40,409 bases of DNA from Verrucomicrobiota bacterium (GCA_023269545.1 JAHFTB010000022.1:1-40409), one strand, 5' to 3'; shown: positions 1 through 6,640, counted from the first letter of the stretch. Translations and numbers: made by a program. Notes: generated from the sequence alone by a model not told the origin.

Positions 1-120
1 AGGCTCTGGCGGAGTGATGAATAATCAAAACGCTGGTCAAACAGGCGGAGCTGGGTCAGCTGGAATCGTCATCATCACGGAATATGTTTAGTTTACAAGG
101 AGAAAATATGTTAAAAAACC
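1..120. repeat. Terminal direct repeat, left copy
   Basis: The 120 bases are identical to 40290-40409. The repeat covers the last 29 codons and stop of the large fibre gene plus the start of the next small gene. It begins and ends at no recognisable signal, so it most likely marks a circular assembly with a k-mer-sized overlap. A real 120-bp physical terminal repeat is possible but less likely because it cuts through two genes. Confidence 0.95.
2..91 (+). CDS. 3' end of the large tail-fibre gene (duplicate of the right end)
   Basis: The reading frame enters from the contig edge and ends at TAG 89-91. It encodes the same Gly-rich C-terminal residues as the end of the fibre gene at 37606-40380. 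On the closed circle this is the same piece of DNA, so it must not be counted as a second gene. Confidence 0.9.
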   Translation, partial: GSGGVMNNQNAGQTGGAGSAGIVIITEYV

Positions 121-245
121 TCATCTTAATCGTCCTATCATTTCTTTTAGGATCGCTCATCGGATGGTGCGCCAACGATGCTGTGGCAAATCACCTTTTC
201 CATAATCACAACTTCTCAGCAAATCACTGGAATCAAAATTTTTAA
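108..245 (+). CDS. Small membrane-anchored or exported protein, 45 aa
   Basis: ATG 108 follows a good ribosome site (AAGGAG, 7-nt spacing). After MLKN comes a hydrophobic stretch, about residues 5-20, then a Cys and a His/Asn-rich tail. This fits a single TM anchor or an uncleaved signal. It sits 16 bp after the fibre gene, a place where phages often carry lysis or fibre-accessory genes, but there is no direct evidence of function. Its start is repeated at the right edge of the contig. Confidence 0.6.
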   Translation: MLKNLILIVLSFLLGSLIGWCANDAVANHLFHNHNFSANHWNQNF

Positions 246-271
246 TTGCAAAAATAACTGAGGGGACTTAT

Positions 272-544
272 ATGGTTGAAAAGAGCAACCAAATAAACAA
301 AGGAAATCAAATGCTTGATAAATTGAAAGACCTCTTTAAAGAAGGCCTAGGGTACACACATGTGGCAGGTATCCTACAACAGGTGGCAAATATCGTCAAC
401 ATCGTAAATGTCTCCTATGTGAAAGATGTCGATGCTAAGAATCTCGCTATTGATATCATCTGTGCCTTACTCCAAAGCCATAAAGAAATCCCCGTCATAG
501 TAGAAAAAGTGGTACCAGCAGAGGCCAAAAATGCCTCTACTTAA
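272..544 (+). CDS. Hypothetical helical protein, 90 aa
   Basis: No family is recognised with confidence. The start follows GAGGGGA. The product looks soluble and helical, with a Lys-rich N-terminus, a Val/Ile-rich centre (AGILQQVANIVNIVNVSY) and an acidic/Lys C-terminus. It overlaps the next gene by 14 bp, which suggests translational coupling in a small late cluster that ends at the terminator near 779-818. Confidence 0.75.
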   Translation: MVEKSNQINKGNQMLDKLKDLFKEGLGYTHVAGILQQVANIVNIVNVSYVKDVDAKNLAIDIICALLQSHKEIPVIVEKVVPAEAKNAST

Positions 545-680
545 AGGAAAGAAAAATATCGGCCATAATATCAAGGCTGAAGAAGCTGCTGGAAAATCAA
601 AGAAGCAATCGGTAGCGATAGCGCTAAATGTAGCGCGCAAATCCGGAGCAAAAATCCCAAGAAAAGGAAAGAAAAAATGA
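531..680 (+). CDS. Small basic phage protein, 49 aa
   Basis: A Lys-rich protein beginning MPLLKGKKNIGHNIKAEE, with a central QSVAIALNVARKSG. This resembles a common family of tiny phage proteins with a 'Ni..E...Gk...QAVAIAL..AR' pattern whose function is unknown. It starts inside the previous gene and overlaps the next by 4 bp (ATGA), so it is part of a coupled operon. Its composition suggests nucleic-acid binding or a virion-internal role (inference). Confidence 0.65.
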   Translation: MPLLKGKKNIGHNIKAEEAAGKSKKQSVAIALNVARKSGAKIPRKGKKK

Positions 681-772
681 AAAAGAAAGCGACTAAAAAA
701 GAAAAGATGTCTAAAGAGATGGCCGACAAGGGCAAAAAAACTGCCATGATGAAGAAAAAAGGCAGCAAGTAG
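677..772 (+). CDS. Tiny Lys/Met-rich protein, 31 aa
   Basis: ATG 677 overlaps the preceding stop (ATGA) and the reading frame ends at TAG 770-772, just before the terminator hairpin. About half the residues are lysine and there is no hydrophobic core. Similar tiny basic ORFs often close phage late operons. The tight coupling supports it as a gene, but Lys-rich ORFs also arise by chance in A-rich DNA. Confidence 0.45.
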   Translation: MKKKATKKEKMSKEMADKGKKTAMMKKKGSK

Positions 773-778
773 ATATAT

Positions 779-818
779 AGAATCCCTATATAATACATAT
801 ATATTCTATAGGGATTCT
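779..818. terminator. Bidirectional terminator hairpin between convergent operons
   Basis: Arms 779-790 and 807-818 (AGAATCCCTATA / TATAGGGATTCT) are a perfect 12-bp inverted repeat with a 16-nt AT-rich loop. It lies between the end of the plus-strand cluster (772) and the end of the minus-strand exonuclease gene (825), where a bidirectional terminator is expected. The T-tract is short on the plus side. Confidence 0.75.
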
Positions 819-824
819 TCTTAC

Positions 825-1685
825 TCAAGAAACGAGTATCTTCCAAGTCATCGTTGCACTCTTACGGTACTTATCTAAGTCAATTCCCTTTAGCTCTGGA
901 ATCGCATCATAGTCTACACGGCCCTTCACAGGGATTTTCACGACCTTGATACCGCCTCCCAAGCAACTTTGATCTTCGCAAAGAGCTAGAAGCTGCTTTC
1001 GGTAGCTTTCTTTAACCTCTTCCAGTGTTTTAATGTTCTCGCATACAACTTGATATCTAGCGCTCAGGTCTTTCCACGATCCATTTTCAGACATATCCTT
1101 ATAGTCCGCATCTTGCAGAGCTGGAGGCTCATTCAAGGCTACGCACTTCCAGAATTCGCGTGCTTTAGGCATGAACTTAGCCCTGTACTCTGGATCTGGA
1201 AATACCTCGATAGAAATCCCATCCGTGCCATTGTAGCTGTAATAAAAACATCTATCCGCTCCCGTCACAAGGAGTTGGTGCTGCATCTGGTCTTGATAGT
1301 ACGCTGGGATTTCACCTCTGGCAGCCATGTCATGCAGCTTAGCTCCTCCGCATTTGATCTCAACTAGAGTACCGCCGAGCTCCGTGATTCCATCAAGTGA
1401 AGCTCCAAGGAAATCAAATTCCGTACTTTCTACAACCGCTGGATTTACATCAATTCCGTGCAGCTCAATAAACTTGGCTCTAGCCTCGGGCTCCAGCCTT
1501 TTGCCTCTTTCCATCGCCTCATTAGATTTCTTCTCTTCAATCAAACCTAGTTTTTTCTGCCAGCATTTGAAGGGAGTATCCCAAGGATTGCTCCCCATGA
1601 TGATAGAGGCATCCGTAGCTGTTATGACTGTCTTTCTCCAGGACAGCCATTCAGGTGATCCTTGTTCTAGCTCAATTTTTTTCAT
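825..1685 (-). CDS. YqaJ-type viral recombinase/exonuclease
   Basis: A lambda-exonuclease-like (PD-(D/E)XK) nuclease of 286 aa that would resect double-stranded DNA ends for its annealing partner. Visible family signs are W13 and R17 in the GSPEWLSWR start, SIIMGSNPW near residue 28, an RGKRLEPEAR helix (E65), D98 in GASLDGI, E109-x-K111 in VEIKCGG, and YYQDQMQHQ at 129-137. The order matches the YqaJ family, and 286 aa is a usual length. The start follows GGAGG and overlaps the RecT-like stop by 4 bp, so the pair is cotranslated. The C-terminal 90 residues are helical and less conserved. Confidence 0.9.
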   Translation of the reverse strand: MKKIELEQGSPEWLSWRKTVITATDASIIMGSNPWDTPFKCWQKKLGLIEEKKSNEAMERGKRLEPEARAKFIELHGIDVNPAVVESTEFDFLGASLDGITELGGTLVEIKCGGAKLHDMAARGEIPAYYQDQMQHQLLVTGADRCFYYSYNGTDGISIEVFPDPEYRAKFMPKAREFWKCVALNEPPALQDADYKDMSENGSWKDLSARYQVVCENIKTLEEVKESYRKQLLALCEDQSCLGGGIKVVKIPVKGRVDYDAIPELKGIDLDKYRKSATMTWKILVS

Positions 1686-2434
1686 ACTGCTACCTCCATG
1701 GATTTCTCTTGGTCTTTCAGATACTTGATTTTTGCGTTAATAGAGCTCACGCACTTCTCGAAGCCTGACTTAGGGATTTCCTGAAGCGATGTTGCATTGA
1801 ACGCTGTCTTGATCCAAGCGTAAAAGGATTTCGTTGTCTCTATATCAAGATTTTTCAACAAATCTTGCAAGCCTAAAACATCCCCTCCATCTATGAGCTT
1901 TTGAACTTCTTTTTCCGCCTCTTTGATTTCTCCTGTATTTAAATCCACAGGTACAGGCTTTGCGTTTGGTATAGAGTCTATTTCTGATTCATCTACCCAT
2001 CCCATGCCACAGATACTCAAAGTTACTCTTCTCTTAGCTTTAGTCTCCGCTTTCATTATGGCATTAGCCCTTTGCTCGCCTTTTAAGCCTCCTATCACTA
2101 CCGCGCCAGTAGATTCATCCAAGCGGCCATGTTTGTCTCTAGCCTTAGCTTTGACGATATAAAGGTCATCTATGATTTTATCGTCGAGACCTTCGATAGA
2201 AACGCCATTTATTTTTCTCAGCTGCTCTGTGCAATCCTTTTTCGCGTACAGGGTCAACTTTCCATTGAGGGATATATAGGCAAAAGGATTTGTCAATGGA
2301 TTGAGTCCAGCGCTTTCACAGACGCTGTTATAGTATTGCAGTCTCTGATCGGCGGTCAGCTTGGATAGATCTCCCTGCATAACCACCATCTCTATCGCTG
2401 AGAAGCCTTCTCTCTTTGAGATTTCGTTAGTCAT
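1682..2434 (-). CDS. RecT-type single-strand annealing protein
   Basis: A 250-aa protein with the pattern of phage RecT-like annealing proteins: DLSKLTADQRLQYYNSVCE, then GLNPLTNPFAYISLNGKLTLYA, then NAIMKAETKAKRRVTLSICG at about residues 125-145. It would coat single-stranded DNA left by the nuclease and pair it with a complementary strand. Gene order (annealing protein, then YqaJ nuclease, 4-bp overlap) is typical of a two-component phage recombination system. A strong AAGGAGA site precedes the start. The fold family is inferred from motif layout and neighbour. Confidence 0.8.
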   Translation of the reverse strand: MTNEISKREGFSAIEMVVMQGDLSKLTADQRLQYYNSVCESAGLNPLTNPFAYISLNGKLTLYAKKDCTEQLRKINGVSIEGLDDKIIDDLYIVKAKARDKHGRLDESTGAVVIGGLKGEQRANAIMKAETKAKRRVTLSICGMGWVDESEIDSIPNAKPVPVDLNTGEIKEAEKEVQKLIDGGDVLGLQDLLKNLDIETTKSFYAWIKTAFNATSLQEIPKSGFEKCVSSINAKIKYLKDQEKSMEVAV

Positions 2435-2503
2435 AATTTTCTCCTTCCTTTAAATTCTTGTTTTGATGATATTGGCGTTCTAAATCCAAATTGTTTTTCA
2501 TGC

Positions 2504-2523
2504 GGGGGAGGGCATACTCCCCC
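2504..2523. terminator. GC-rich hairpin between the Cys-rich gene and the recT-like gene
   Basis: Arms GGGGGAG (2504-2510) and CTCCCCC (2517-2523) with a 6-nt loop stand out in AT-rich DNA. It lies in the 99-bp gap between two minus-strand genes. There is no T-run after it on the minus strand, so it may be an attenuator, an mRNA-stability element or a processing site rather than a full terminator. Confidence 0.5.
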
Positions 2524-2533
2524 ACTCCTTGCA

Positions 2534-2806
2534 CTACATGAAGTCCTTCCAAGAGAAACCCAAGCAGTCCATACATCCTGAGCAGCAAACTGCCAGCTCA
2601 CCTTCGGCTATCCTATTCTCTTGACAACAGAGAGAGTTTATCTCTTCCAGCTCAGTAGCCTGCCTGTGAAGCTCCCAAGAGGTACGCTCCAAAAGTTCGG
2701 CGGCGTATGCGCTACAACCGCTGTTAGGATCATTGCAGAACTTTTCTATAGCTTCTGATGTAAAAGCGATATTGGCGATCGCTTCTTCGATGATATTCTT
2801 CTTCAT
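2534..2806 (-). CDS. Cys-rich small early protein, 90 aa
   Basis: First gene of the leftward operon, with a very strong ribosome site (AGGAGGG). The N-terminal 60 residues are helical and acidic. The C-terminus carries cysteines in the pattern C-C...C-C-x-x-C-x-x-C around SLCCQEN and VCCSGCMDC, which suggests metal binding. No family is recognised. Its position ahead of the recombination genes suggests an early function. Confidence 0.75.
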   Translation of the reverse strand: MKKNIIEEAIANIAFTSEAIEKFCNDPNSGCSAYAAELLERTSWELHRQATELEEINSLCCQENRIAEGELAVCCSGCMDCLGFSWKDFM

Positions 2807-2930
2807 AATCTACCCTCCTATTTAGATACCCTTTAAAAAAGTTGCCTTCAACTCCTTTCTTTGATATGCTTACCAATGTATCGGAATCCCGAATATTTGT
2901 ACATAAAAAGAAAATAAAAAAAGGTGCAGA
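2807..2930. promoter_or_regulatory. Divergent early control region with operator-like palindrome
   Basis: This 124-bp gap separates the leftward recombination operon from the rightward regulator/replication operon, so both early promoters must lie in or near it. An imperfect palindrome, TCGG-AATC-CCGA at 2881-2892, is a candidate operator for the HTH protein encoded just to the right. I could not pick out convincing -35/-10 pairs on either strand. Confidence 0.5.
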
Positions 2931-3128
2931 GTGAATAAATTCGCAGAGTGGATGAAAAATAACGATAAAAAGCAGCGCGGTGTAGCCGAGAAGCTCAATA
3001 TAAGCACATCTACACTTCATGACATCCTTAGAAAGGGGCAGACGCCAAGCCTTAAATTAGCCTATCAAATAGAGCGATATACTAAAGGCGCTATCACAGT
3101 CTACGACTGGATAGACCAGCAGAAATAA
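2931..3128 (+). CDS. Small HTH DNA-binding regulator (Cro/YdaS-like)
   Basis: A 65-aa protein with a single helix-turn-helix: MKNNDKKQRGVAEKLNISTSTLHDIL spans about residues 8-33, with the turn at AEKLNIS. Size and composition match Cro/YdaS-type phage regulators. Translation starts at GTG 2931 after AAAGGTG. It is the first rightward gene and faces the recombination operon, the classic place for a lysogeny or early-gene switch protein. No larger CI-type repressor is seen nearby. Confidence 0.75.
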   Translation: MNKFAEWMKNNDKKQRGVAEKLNISTSTLHDILRKGQTPSLKLAYQIERYTKGAITVYDWIDQQK

Positions 3129-3386
3129 TTCCTTCGGTTCTCCTATAGAACTTCTGTCAAATAAATAAATCTGTTTGCAAATAAATTTCTGAAATATTAA
3201 GAAAGGGATGCGGCCATCGCCAAATGACCGCACCAAGAACTTAGAATATCATCAAAACGCCAACTTAACTCGGAGGAAGTAGACCGGAGTCAACAAAACT
3301 CAGCCAACAAATTCGAGGAAAGCAGGCATTTATGCGAATGATCCTACTTTTTCCTCGATAAAAAAATCAACAATTTATTGAGGAAT
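3129..3386. other. 258-bp leader with hairpin, ahead of the replication genes
   Basis: No convincing gene is present; one 24-codon frame at about 3208-3282 is too weak to call. The main structure is CGAGGAAA (3314-3321) pairing with TTTCCTCG (3350-3357) around a 28-nt loop, directly followed by an A-rich stretch. The first third is AT-rich with tandem AAATAAAT. The region could be an untranslated leader, attenuator or part of an origin. Confidence 0.4.
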
Positions 3387-3662
3387 ATGAAGGATTACTA
3401 TGAATTTCCGCCTTTAAAGTACTTTGCACGCGTCTTAAAGAACTGCCCACAATCGTCTCTAGTCTACGTCCAAATATGGATAAATAAAACCAAAGATACG
3501 AACCTTGGAGTGAGCAAAAAGGATGTCCGAAGGGATTATCATATTTCTCCAACAAGGTTCAGAAATTTGCTTGGACCCCTAATGCTTCTGAATCTCATTA
3601 GCTTTGAAGAAAGTAGTGATAGATTTCAGATAGATATATTTGGGTCCCAATTGAATGAGTAA
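3387..3662 (+). CDS. Winged-helix-like small protein, 91 aa
   Basis: The sequence has the spacing of a small winged-helix domain: a first helix pair (KYFARVLKNCPQSSLVYVQIW), a second helix-turn-helix (SKKDVRRDYHISPTRFRNLL) and a beta-wing (LISFEESSDRFQIDIFG). No catalytic motif is visible. It is the first gene of the replication operon, so a role as replication regulator or origin-binding factor is plausible. ATG 3387 is chosen; a TTG at 3378 in frame has no ribosome site. Confidence 0.65.
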   Translation: MKDYYEFPPLKYFARVLKNCPQSSLVYVQIWINKTKDTNLGVSKKDVRRDYHISPTRFRNLLGPLMLLNLISFEESSDRFQIDIFGSQLNE

Positions 3663-3843
3663 TTCAAAACTTTATTGCTTTACATGCAGAAGATGTGATA
3701 GTTTCATAAATGAAAATGCCCCGATTCTTAGTCGGGGCAAGTTCCGCGAGTCTTGGAGACGCGCTGATAGGCGTACTGAATATGCACCTATCTTAACACT
3801 CCATAAAAAAGAGCGCAAGCCTTTTATGGGGTTTCATGGCTGA
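3655..3843 (+). CDS. Small Cys/Arg-rich hypothetical protein, 62 aa
   Basis: ATG 3655 lies inside the end of the previous gene and the frame runs into the start of the replication organiser, so the three would be coupled. The N-terminus has C-F-T-C-R-R-C, a possible metal site, followed by an Arg-rich part. No family is recognised. The region also carries two strong hairpins (3718-3738 and 3801-3829), so part of it may serve as RNA structure. Confidence 0.45.
   Translation: MSNSKLYCFTCRRCDSFINENAPILSRGKFRESWRRADRRTEYAPILTLHKKERKPFMGFHG
3718..3738. other. GC-rich hairpin inside the small Cys/Arg-rich ORF
   Basis: GCCCCGA (3718-3724) and TCGGGGC (3732-3738) form a perfect 7-bp stem with a 7-nt loop. 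There is no T-run after it, so a terminator is unlikely. With the second hairpin 60 bp downstream it makes the stretch ahead of the replication organiser unusually structured. Confidence 0.5.
3801..3829 (+). promoter_or_regulatory. Hairpin overlapping the ribosome site of the replication organiser
   Basis: CCATAAAA (3801-3808) pairs perfectly with TTTTATGG (3822-3829). The last two paired bases are the first two of GGGG (3828-3831), the likely Shine-Dalgarno sequence for ATG 3836. The structure could limit translation of the replication protein unless a ribosome reads through the upstream ORF. Confidence 0.4.
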
Positions 3844-4639
3844 AGGATTTCTAAAACTTATTCGCAGCGATTATGTCAAATGGCTAATGAAAAATTATCC
3901 GTGGGCATATCTTCTTCTAAATTTAATTGCTTTAAGAGCATGTCGCAGTCTTCCCAATAGCGATGGTTTGAAAATTGGAGAAGCTTTTATTGGAGATTGG
4001 GCCGCAATAGGAGCTACTCGCGGACAATATCGCCACGCTTTGAAAATTTTACAAAAAGAGAAACTAATAGAAATTATTGAAACGAACAGAACTCGCAAAA
4101 AAGCAACCACTGGAACAACCACCGAAGGCTCTAAGGTAAACATATTAAACTCAATGGTTTGGGATATAAATCAAGAGAACAACAACCACTGCAACAGCCA
4201 CTCAACGACCACTGAACGACCACTGAACGACCACGAACAAGAAGTATTAAGAAGTAAAGAAATAAAAGAAGAAGAAGATAAAGAATATGCTCGGACCGCA
4301 AAGCGGCCTCGCACAACGAATGATATTCTTTTTTTTGATTCTGAAAAGGGAGAATACGTCGGAATCACAGAAAAAGATTTAACCGACTGGCGAACTATCT
4401 ACCCTCACATCGAATTGGCAGTCGAGATAACCAAGTCAATCACTTGGCTCAAATCAAATCCCTCCAAGAGTAAAAAAAGCCTTTGGCGCAAGTTTCTGAC
4501 AAACTGGCTCAACAGAGCGAACGATACAGCGCACAACAAAAAAGCCTATCAAGCGGCTGGATCAAGTCCAGGATCGGATCGCAGGACGAAGGATGCCGAT
4601 GGAAATCCAGTAGAAAATCAGTACAAGGGAAGGTTTTAA
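3836..4639 (+). CDS. Phage replication organiser (wHTH N-terminus, DnaT/DnaD-like C-terminus)
   Basis: A 267-aa protein with two domains joined by a polar linker. Residues about 10-105 form a winged-helix domain (IGDWAAIGATRGQYRHALKI recognition helix, then basic TRKKATTG). Residues about 105-160 are Asn/Thr-rich, then acidic. The C-terminus (about 175-240) has the WRTIYPHIELAVEITKSI...WL and FLTNWLNRA pattern seen in phage replication proteins that bind the origin and recruit the helicase loader. Its stop overlaps the start of the DnaC-like gene (TAATG), fitting an organiser/loader pair. The organiser role is inferred from architecture and context. Confidence 0.75.
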   Translation: MAEGFLKLIRSDYVKWLMKNYPWAYLLLNLIALRACRSLPNSDGLKIGEAFIGDWAAIGATRGQYRHALKILQKEKLIEIIETNRTRKKATTGTTTEGSKVNILNSMVWDINQENNNHCNSHSTTTERPLNDHEQEVLRSKEIKEEEDKEYARTAKRPRTTNDILFFDSEKGEYVGITEKDLTDWRTIYPHIELAVEITKSITWLKSNPSKSKKSLWRKFLTNWLNRANDTAHNKKAYQAAGSSPGSDRRTKDADGNPVENQYKGRF

Positions 4640-5136
4640 TGCCAATACTTTCCGAGATAGACCAAAAGCCCGAAGAATTTATGCAAGCTCTCAAAGATTT
4701 CGTTGGATGTCCCAGGGGATATTTGCTCTTGGCTGGAAAAAATGGCAATGGCAAGTCTTTCTCTGCGAGGGCGATATTCGATCACTTTAGGCACCTCGAC
4801 AACCAATTTTGGAATCAAGCGGCTTTGAACATGAAATGGCAAGAATATCACATCCAGTACCACGACACGAGTTATTTGCTGAATGAGATACTCAAGGCGC
4901 CTCTGCTCGTTTTGGATGACATTGGAACCCGTAAGCCATCAGACGCTTTTATGGATTTTCTTTATACGATTGCCGATCAGCGTTATGAAAATCGAGGTAA
5001 TTTCGGGACAATTATCACAACGAATCTGAATACACAAACCATGAGAGAAATGATGGGTGATGCATTCGTGAGCCGTGTCTCTTCAGGAATTTGCGTTCGG
5101 AACGATGGGCCTGACAGAAGAAGTAATAAATTTTAG
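4639..5136 (+). CDS. DnaC/IstB-like AAA+ helicase loader
   Basis: A 165-aa ATPase of the DnaC/DnaA-related group. Walker A is GKNGNGKS (residues 33-40), Walker B is LLVLDDIG (89-96, D93 and D94), a sensor-1 region reads IITTNLN, and an arginine follows in FVSRVSS. It would load the host DnaB helicase at the phage origin. ATG 4639 overlaps the upstream stop and has GGGAAGG ahead of it. A longer in-frame start at 4483 only reads backwards into the upstream gene and is rejected. The protein is shorter than E. coli DnaC (245 aa) and lacks its N-terminal helicase-binding part, which the organiser may supply. Confidence 0.85.
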   Translation: MPILSEIDQKPEEFMQALKDFVGCPRGYLLLAGKNGNGKSFSARAIFDHFRHLDNQFWNQAALNMKWQEYHIQYHDTSYLLNEILKAPLLVLDDIGTRKPSDAFMDFLYTIADQRYENRGNFGTIITTNLNTQTMREMMGDAFVSRVSSGICVRNDGPDRRSNKF

Positions 5137-5185
5137 TTGCAAGAAAGATTTAACTGCATTATGTGTCAAAACACAGGAGAAAATT

Positions 5186-5533
5186 ATGAGCGCATTTAAC
5201 TTTGTTAGTCACGAGAGTTACCCCGAAGATGAGTACACAAAAGAATCAGTCGTGCTTTGCGTTGGAGATAAAGACAAGCATCGCATTACCTACGTTCGCA
5301 AGCAAATGAAAACCGGAGGCATGTTTTGGGATGTCATCTCGGTAGCAGTGAAGAAGAACGGTGAAAAGAAATATTTGAAATCCTATTCGCAGGATAGCAA
5401 TTTCTTGGCTGAAGATATCAAAAATTATCTTGAAAACAGAGGCTGGGAGAAAAGCGCTATTCAGTCATACCATGTCGCGACAGGCATGCCAGGAGGTACT
5501 GTTGCGCAGAAAGACGACGAAGTCCCGTTTTGA
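5186..5533 (+). CDS. Small protein with SSB-type acidic tail (putative ssDNA-binding protein)
   Basis: A 115-aa protein starting at ATG 5186 after AGGAGAAAATT. Residues 1-100 are beta-rich with basic and aromatic residues (HRITYVRKQMKTGGMFWDVISVAVKK). The extreme C-terminus is KDDEVPF, which closely resembles the DDDIPF tail with which bacterial SSB recruits repair and replication partners. It lies between the helicase loader and a RusA-like resolvase, as an SSB would. I do not recognise an OB-fold with certainty; the tail and context carry the call. The last 32 bp overlap the next gene. Confidence 0.6.
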   Translation: MSAFNFVSHESYPEDEYTKESVVLCVGDKDKHRITYVRKQMKTGGMFWDVISVAVKKNGEKKYLKSYSQDSNFLAEDIKNYLENRGWEKSAIQSYHVATGMPGGTVAQKDDEVPF

Positions 5534-6044
5534 TTCATCAGATCGAGCTGCCTTTGCCGAAATTTCGCGTTTAGAGGCGATTGTAATCGAACAAAACACA
5601 CCCAGGAATACCAAGGTAGCCTCTAAGAAAAAAAAGCGATCCTGGGCCAAATTAGAGGCCAAATCGATTGTTCACAAGGAAGGCGTGCTATTAGACATAC
5701 CGATTAGGACGAAAAGCGAGGCGAATTGTTTCGAACCCTGGCGAATAAAGCATGGCCGGCATAAAGAGCAGCAGCGTATTGTCGCGATCTATCTTAAACC
5801 ATTGAGAGATAAAATCATATTGCCATGCAAGATTCGACTAACGCGCTTCGCTCCGGATGAACTTGATACCTTTGACAATCTGCCAATGAGTTTCAAATAT
5901 ATTGTTGACGCTATATGCGCCATAATCACAGGGGAATATCGAGCTGGAAAGGCGGATAGCGATAAGCGGATTAGCATATCCTGTGATCAGATGAAAAGCA
6001 AAGCCTATGGAATCAGAATTGAGATAACAAATGAATTGGGATGA
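5502..6044 (+). CDS. RusA-like Holliday junction resolvase
   Basis: A 180-aa protein whose C-terminal half matches the RusA layout: CKIRLTRFAPDELDTFDNLP (the 'LD..N' core with acidic residues), a helix SFKYIVDAICAII, then GKADSDKRISISCDQ, where D-S-D corresponds to the catalytic aspartate region, and a closing beta strand GIRIEI. RusA cuts branched DNA from replication and recombination. The N-terminal 60 residues are basic and variable. TTG 5502 is preferred because AGGAGGT lies 4 nt upstream; in-frame ATGs at 5430 and 5472 lack ribosome sites. It overlaps the previous gene by 32 bp. Confidence 0.7.
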   Translation: MRRKTTKSRFDSSDRAAFAEISRLEAIVIEQNTPRNTKVASKKKKRSWAKLEAKSIVHKEGVLLDIPIRTKSEANCFEPWRIKHGRHKEQQRIVAIYLKPLRDKIILPCKIRLTRFAPDELDTFDNLPMSFKYIVDAICAIITGEYRAGKADSDKRISISCDQMKSKAYGIRIEITNELG

Positions 6045-6405
6045 TATCGAGAAACACTGCGGAAAGCATCCAAACGGAACAATTACAGAAAGCGCTTTGT
6101 GGGCTTCTGATGTACAGAATTATTTACTAATGCAAAAAATCAACAAATACCGGGAGACTACCATGCTAATTCCAGTAGCTAAACGAGTTCTTATTCAACC
6201 TATACATGACGATAAAAATGGGGTAATCATCATCACCAACAAGAAGCCTATTCAATATAATGTCATTGCCATAGGCGATGAAGTTACCAAGGTCAGACCA
6301 GGAAATGTCATCTACCTAGAAAAGCATTACGGGATAGAAATCGACTACGAGAATGAGAAGTTTCTCGTCATCGATGAGGCAAGTATTTTGGCTAAGATTG
6401 GGTAA
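6031..6405 (+). CDS. GroES-like co-chaperonin with possible N-terminal extension
   Basis: Residues 45-124 match the GroES/Cpn10 fold: LIPVAKRVLIQPI (strand 1), a shortened mobile-loop region NGVIIITNKKP, YNVIAIGDEV, VRPGNVIYLEKHYGIEIDY, and FLVIDEASILAKIG. Phage homologues such as T4 gp31 replace host GroES to fold capsid protein. ATG 6163 (residue 45) has GGGAG 7 nt upstream, so an 80-aa product is likely. The longer frame from 6031 overlaps the resolvase gene by 14 bp and adds 44 residues (MNWDDIEKHCGK...) unlike GroES. Both forms may be made. The mobile loop is short. Confidence 0.7.
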   Translation: MNWDDIEKHCGKHPNGTITESALWASDVQNYLLMQKINKYRETTMLIPVAKRVLIQPIHDDKNGVIIITNKKPIQYNVIAIGDEVTKVRPGNVIYLEKHYGIEIDYENEKFLVIDEASILAKIG

Positions 6406-6640
6406 GCGTTTTTTTAAGCCTTCCCCCTTCATCGTGCATATACTTAGCAAGAGATTTAAACTCCAAAAACTTATCATCTTCGAGCAAATCCATTAGATGT
6501 GAATTGCTGCTGAACAAATAACCGGCCAATAGCTCGGCAAATAGGGCGTTATCTTCTTGTTCAGACATCTCTCGGCGATATGCTAGAACTTTAATGAAAA
6601 TCTGATAATTTTTGTGGGAACAGAAGTTATTTTTGCTCAT
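6392..6640 (-). CDS. Hypothetical acidic protein, 82 aa
   Basis: A minus-strand gene with AAGGA 8 nt before ATG 6640. It is helical, with a His/Lys N-terminus and an acidic centre (EQEDNALFAELLAGYLF, LLEDDKFLEFKSLAKYM). No family is recognised. It converges on the GroES-like gene, overlapping its last 14 bp, and its start overlaps the end of the small upstream gene by 14 bp, so the two minus-strand genes form a short operon. Confidence 0.65.
   Translation of the reverse strand: MSKNNFCSHKNYQIFIKVLAYRREMSEQEDNALFAELLAGYLFSSNSHLMDLLEDDKFLEFKSLAKYMHDEGGRLKKTLTQS

Noticed and set aside
571-846. Minus-strand 91-codon frame rich in Phe and Leu, looking like a membrane protein
   Set aside because: It is the mirror of two Lys-rich plus-strand genes and of the terminator; poly-Lys codons read backwards give Phe/Leu. 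It has no ribosome site.
4483-4638. 52-codon N-terminal extension of the DnaC-like protein
   Set aside because: It lies within the organiser gene in another frame; the ATG at 4639 has a ribosome site and the family starts near there.
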